A DNA stretch of 64,000 bases, taken from contig NZ_BAABHW010000001.1 in assembly GCF_039542305.1 (NCBI RefSeq), positions 1,054,001 to 1,118,000 on the forward strand, given 5' to 3'. How positions within the stretch are numbered: position 1 is the first letter of the stretch; each line of letters begins with the position of its first letter. The translations under genes were made by a program, and so were the position numbers. This document shows positions 61,544 through 64,000 of the stretch, one piece after another. Source of the DNA: Roseibacterium beibuensis (lineage in GTDB: Bacteria; Pseudomonadota; Alphaproteobacteria; Rhodobacterales; Rhodobacteraceae). A model generated the notes under the pieces. The model ran no database searches and was not told where the DNA came from. It saw nothing but the letters and a program-made list of their open reading frames with translations.

Positions 61544-61911
61544 GGGTATCCTCTCACGCAGGGGCCGATGAAACTGGCAACGCTGAGGCGACCGCCCGGC
61601 CCGATCCTGTGACGGGTCAGAACGCCTTCATCGCCCGGTGTCAGGGTGAAGAGCATCGTTTCAGTGTCGGTTTGGAACGCAAGGGCGAGGCCGCGCGGAT
61701 CGAACCCGTCCAGCGGTTGGCCCGTCAGGACGGTGCCGTCGGCTTCGAAACTGTAGGTGCCATCGGCATGGGACAGGTCGAACGGAATGCCCTCATGCGC
61801 CTCGCAGTCGATCTCGGGCGCGCAGACCAGCGTGAAGGCGCAGGCAACGGGCTGCGCCAGCGCAGGCGGCGCGGCGAGCAGGATCGACAGGGCGAGGGCA
61901 GGGGCGTGCAT
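61540..61911 (-). CDS. Small secreted four-Cys protein, liv-operon paralogue 3
   Basis: A 123-residue exported protein: signal peptide to about 20 (PPALAQ), C24-x5-C30-x5-C36 (ACAFTLVCAPEIDC) and C118 near the end (IGPCVRGYP). The middle has beta strands (GTYSFEADGTVL, LALAFQTDTETMLFTLTP). Same architecture as the two next genes. It starts only five bases after the livF stop, so it is in the same transcript. Function unknown. Confidence 0.7.
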   Translation of the reverse strand: MHAPALALSILLAAPPALAQPVACAFTLVCAPEIDCEAHEGIPFDLSHADGTYSFEADGTVLTGQPLDGFDPRGLALAFQTDTETMLFTLTPGDEGVLTRHRIGPGGRLSVASFIGPCVRGYP

Positions 61912-61916
61912 TCCGG

Positions 61917-62747
61917 TCAGCCCCCGAGGAAGCTCTGGCGCACGTCGGGATCTGCCAGCAGGTCCTTGCCGGTGCCGGTATGGGCATTCGCGCCCTGCAC
62001 CAGCACATAGCCCCGGTCGGCGATCTCAAGCGCCTGGCGGGCGTTCTGCTCCACCATCAGGATGGGAATGCCGGTGCGGCTGACTTCGATGATCCGGTCA
62101 AAAAGCTCGTCCATCACGATGGGCGAGACGCCCGCGGTGGGTTCGTCCAGCATCAGCACCTTGGGCTTTGTCATCAGCGCGCGCCCCACGGCGACCTGCT
62201 GGCGCTGACCACCCGACAATTCGCCCGCCGCCTGGTCGCGTTTCTCGCGCAGGATGGGAAACAGGTCATAGACCTGCTCCATCGTCTCGCGGAAATCGTC
62301 GCGGCGCGTGAAGGCCCCCATCTCCAGGTTTTCCTGCACCGTCATCGAGGTGAAGATGTTCGACGTCTGCGGCACGAAGCCCATGCCTTTCTGCACGCGC
62401 GCCTGCGGGGTGAGGTGGGTGATATCCTCGCCATCGAGAACCACGCGCCCCTTGCGCAGGTTCAGCATGCCGAAGACCGCCTTCATCGCGGTGGATTTGC
62501 CGGCACCGTTCGGGCCGACGATCACGGCGATCTCGCCGGGGTTCACCGCGATGGTGCAGTCATGCAGGATGTCGGCGCCGCCGCCATAGCCGCCGGTCAT
62601 GGCCTCGCCGATCAGGAAGGCGTCGGCACCCTCGACCCGTTCGGCATGGCCACCGGCGGGCACCGGGTCGCCCATGTGATCCACCGGCTCGCCGGTGACG
62701 GAACGGTCGTTGTTGCCGCGATCCTCGTAGCCGCTTCCGCCGCTCAT
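61917..62747 (-). CDS. livF: ABC transporter ATPase, LivF type
   Basis: ATP-binding subunit of the permease. 276 residues, longer than the usual 235 owing to a polar N-terminal extension of about 45 residues (MSGGSGYEDRGNNDRSVTG...). Then GGYGGGADILHD, Walker A GPNGAGKST, signature LSGGQRQQVAVGRAL and Walker B VLMLDEPTAGVS. Start ATG 62747 in an ATGA overlap with livG, which supports the extended form. Confidence 0.93.
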   Translation of the reverse strand: MSGGSGYEDRGNNDRSVTGEPVDHMGDPVPAGGHAERVEGADAFLIGEAMTGGYGGGADILHDCTIAVNPGEIAVIVGPNGAGKSTAMKAVFGMLNLRKGRVVLDGEDITHLTPQARVQKGMGFVPQTSNIFTSMTVQENLEMGAFTRRDDFRETMEQVYDLFPILREKRDQAAGELSGGQRQQVAVGRALMTKPKVLMLDEPTAGVSPIVMDELFDRIIEVSRTGIPILMVEQNARQALEIADRGYVLVQGANAHTGTGKDLLADPDVRQSFLGG

Positions 62748-63532
62748 ACCCCCGCCTCCAGCTTGTCCTTGTTCTTGAGGCCCGTGCCCAGGTAGGCCTC
62801 GATCACCTGGTCGTTGGCCTTGATCTCGGCGATCGACCCCTCGGCCAGCACGCGGCCCTCGGCCATGCAGATGACCGGGTCGCAAAGGCGGCCGATGAAA
62901 TCCATGTCGTGCTCGATCACGCAGAAGGTGTAGCCGCGTTCCTGGTTCAGGCGCAGGATCGCGTCGCCGATGGTGTTCAGAAGGGTCCGGTTCACGCCCG
63001 CGCCGACCTCGTCGAGGAAGACGATCTTGGCGTCCACCATCATCGTGCGGCCCAGTTCCAACAGCTTCTTCTGCCCGCCCGAGACCATGCCCGCGGGGTG
63101 ATCGGCGAGATGTTCGATTGTCAGGAACTCCAGCACCTCGTCGGCCTTGGCCTTGAGCGCGCGTTCCTCGTCGGCGATGCGTTTGCGGCCGAACCACGTG
63201 TTCCACAGGCTTTCGCCCGACTGGCCGGCGGGCACCATCATCAGGTTCTCGCGGCAGCTCATCGAGGAAAACTCGTGCGCGATCTGGAATGTCCGCAAAA
63301 GACCCTTGTGAAACAGCGTATGGGGCGGGAGGCCGGTGATATCTTCCCCATCCATCACGACACGCCCCGAGGTGGGCGGCAGGACACCGGCGATGACATT
63401 GAACAAGGTCGACTTGCCCGCGCCATTCGGACCGATCAGCCCGGTGATCGACCCGGTTTCGATGGTCAGGCTGGCGCCGTCCACGGCATGGAAGCCGCTG
63501 AAGTGCTTGTGCAGGTTCTCGACCGAGATCAT
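62744..63532 (-). CDS. livG: ABC transporter ATPase, LivG type
   Basis: The other ATPase, 262 residues: LHKHFSGFHAVDGASLTIE, Walker A GPNGAGKST, the signature VSGGQKKLLELGRTM and Walker B IVFLDEVGAGVN, with a C-terminal GSIAEIKANDQVIEAYLG typical of LivG. The usual DEP of Walker B reads DEV. It follows the binding-protein gene with a hairpin in the 80-base gap. Confidence 0.93.
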   Translation of the reverse strand: MISVENLHKHFSGFHAVDGASLTIETGSITGLIGPNGAGKSTLFNVIAGVLPPTSGRVVMDGEDITGLPPHTLFHKGLLRTFQIAHEFSSMSCRENLMMVPAGQSGESLWNTWFGRKRIADEERALKAKADEVLEFLTIEHLADHPAGMVSGGQKKLLELGRTMMVDAKIVFLDEVGAGVNRTLLNTIGDAILRLNQERGYTFCVIEHDMDFIGRLCDPVICMAEGRVLAEGSIAEIKANDQVIEAYLGTGLKNKDKLEAGV

Positions 63533-63556
63533 GTGCGGCTCACCCCCATAAACGAA

Positions 63557-63581
63557 GCAGCCCGGCGATTAACCGGGCTGC
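63557..63581 (-). terminator. Hairpin between the binding-protein gene and livG
   Basis: GCAGCCCGG and CCGGGCTGC pair over a 7-base loop; read leftward it is followed by TTCGTTTA. A partial terminator here would give more binding protein than permease, a common arrangement in such operons. Confidence 0.55.
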
Positions 63582-63612
63582 GACCTGATCTCAAGCCCAA
63601 TGGGCCGGGATC

Positions 63613-64000
63613 TTAGCGATATTCGACCGTTTCCAGCACGCCGTCCTGCATCTCGACGACGCGGTAGGAACCCGCGGCCTCGCCCGCGCCGATCATCTCG
63701 ACACCGGTGGCACCCTGGTAGTCGATCTCGCCACCCTCGGCGAGGATCTCCAGCGCGCGGCCCAACTCGCCGGGCATGATCGGCTCACCGGGGGCGTTGG
63801 CCACGTCCATGATGGAGGGCGCGTATTCGGTGCCCACGGTCGAGCCTGCGGCCTGCATGGCCAGCATCAGCAGCGCGGCGGCGTCATAGGCTTCGGCCGA
63901 AAAAACCGAAGTATTATCGAAATCGGCGCCTTCTGCTGCTGCCTGGTACATTGCGACGCCATCGCCCTGTGCGCCGGGCGCGGTGCCAAAGCTGCCGTCG
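63613..64000 (-). CDS. Branched-chain amino acid/amide binding protein, C-terminal part
   Basis: Periplasmic solute-binding component (LivK/type 1 fold), cut by the window edge; about 129 residues of perhaps 380-400 are present and the start lies outside. The end matches the family: FSAEAYDAAALLMLAMQAAG, ALEILAEGGEIDYQGATG and YRVVEMQDGVLETVEY. It is the first gene of the leftward transporter operon. Confidence 0.88.
   Translation of the reverse strand, partial: DGSFGTAPGAQGDGVAMYQAAAEGADFDNTSVFSAEAYDAAALLMLAMQAAGSTVGTEYAPSIMDVANAPGEPIMPGELGRALEILAEGGEIDYQGATGVEMIGAGEAAGSYRVVEMQDGVLETVEYR

Overview
The window is about 64 kb of very GC-rich chromosomal DNA from an alphaproteobacterium, almost certainly a member of the Rhodobacterales (roseobacter or Rhodobacter group). 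The grounds are a CckA hybrid kinase, an alphaproteobacterial LexA box (GAAC-N7-GAAC) in front of recA, an IscR that lacks the usual cysteine cluster, a cob cluster of the aerobic type with CobF, CobE and CobK, and a bchE gene preceded by FnrL-type and PpsR-type sites. The last point suggests an organism able to make bacteriochlorophyll. Gene density is high, many genes are joined by ATGA overlaps, and I see no insertion sequence, phage gene, CRISPR array or rRNA. There is one tRNA, tRNA-Arg(CCG).

Layout. Positions 1-12.4 kb hold conserved housekeeping genes: the 3' end of guaB, an RsmB-type rRNA methyltransferase, cckA, a sulfotransferase-like gene, SOS-controlled recA, alaS, a YitT-like membrane protein and icd. 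Positions 12.4-22.4 kb are the Fe-S assembly locus: iscR, a NifS/IscS-type desulfurase, sufB, three unrelated inserts (FkbM methyltransferase, YbjQ and a 70-residue protein), sufC, sufD, two YIP1-type membrane proteins and sufS. Positions 22.5-26 kb carry an O-methyltransferase, a spermidine-synthase-like membrane protein, the tRNA and a carboxymuconolactone-decarboxylase-like protein.

Positions 26-44.6 kb are a cobalamin region: a Cys-rich small protein, cobB, an SDR, bchE, a PduO-type adenosyltransferase, two tandem diverged cobQ genes, cobU, a DUF1289 fusion protein, nnrS, and then cobH-I-J, cobK (opposite strand), and cobL-E-M-(small ORF)-A-F. Together these cover corrin ring methylation and contraction from uroporphyrinogen III to cobyrate, its amidation, adenosylation and part of nucleotide-loop assembly. 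The CobG/CobZ step, CobNST chelatase, CobCD and CobV are not in the window. BchE is a B12-dependent radical SAM enzyme, so its place inside the B12 locus is functionally coherent.

Positions 44.7-58.4 kb carry a PfkB sugar kinase, msrAB, a divergent pair of peptidoglycan genes (YcbK/MepK-like and a YcbB-type L,D-transpeptidase), lpxD with a dedicated acyl carrier protein and ketosynthase, an IalB-family protein, a HerA-like ATPase, ccmF, ccmH and an enoyl-CoA hydratase. Positions 58.4-64 kb are a leftward branched-chain amino acid or amide ABC transporter operon (binding protein-livG-livF-three small secreted proteins-livH-livM).

The most unusual elements are three tandem, paralogous, secreted four-cysteine proteins embedded in the liv operon; the tandem cobQ pair, in which each copy departs from the canonical motifs in a different way; bchE with overlapping oxygen-control sites inside the B12 locus; several tiny translationally coupled ORFs in the cob region; and a 520-base gap with two orphan terminators pointing at each other and a perfect palindrome.
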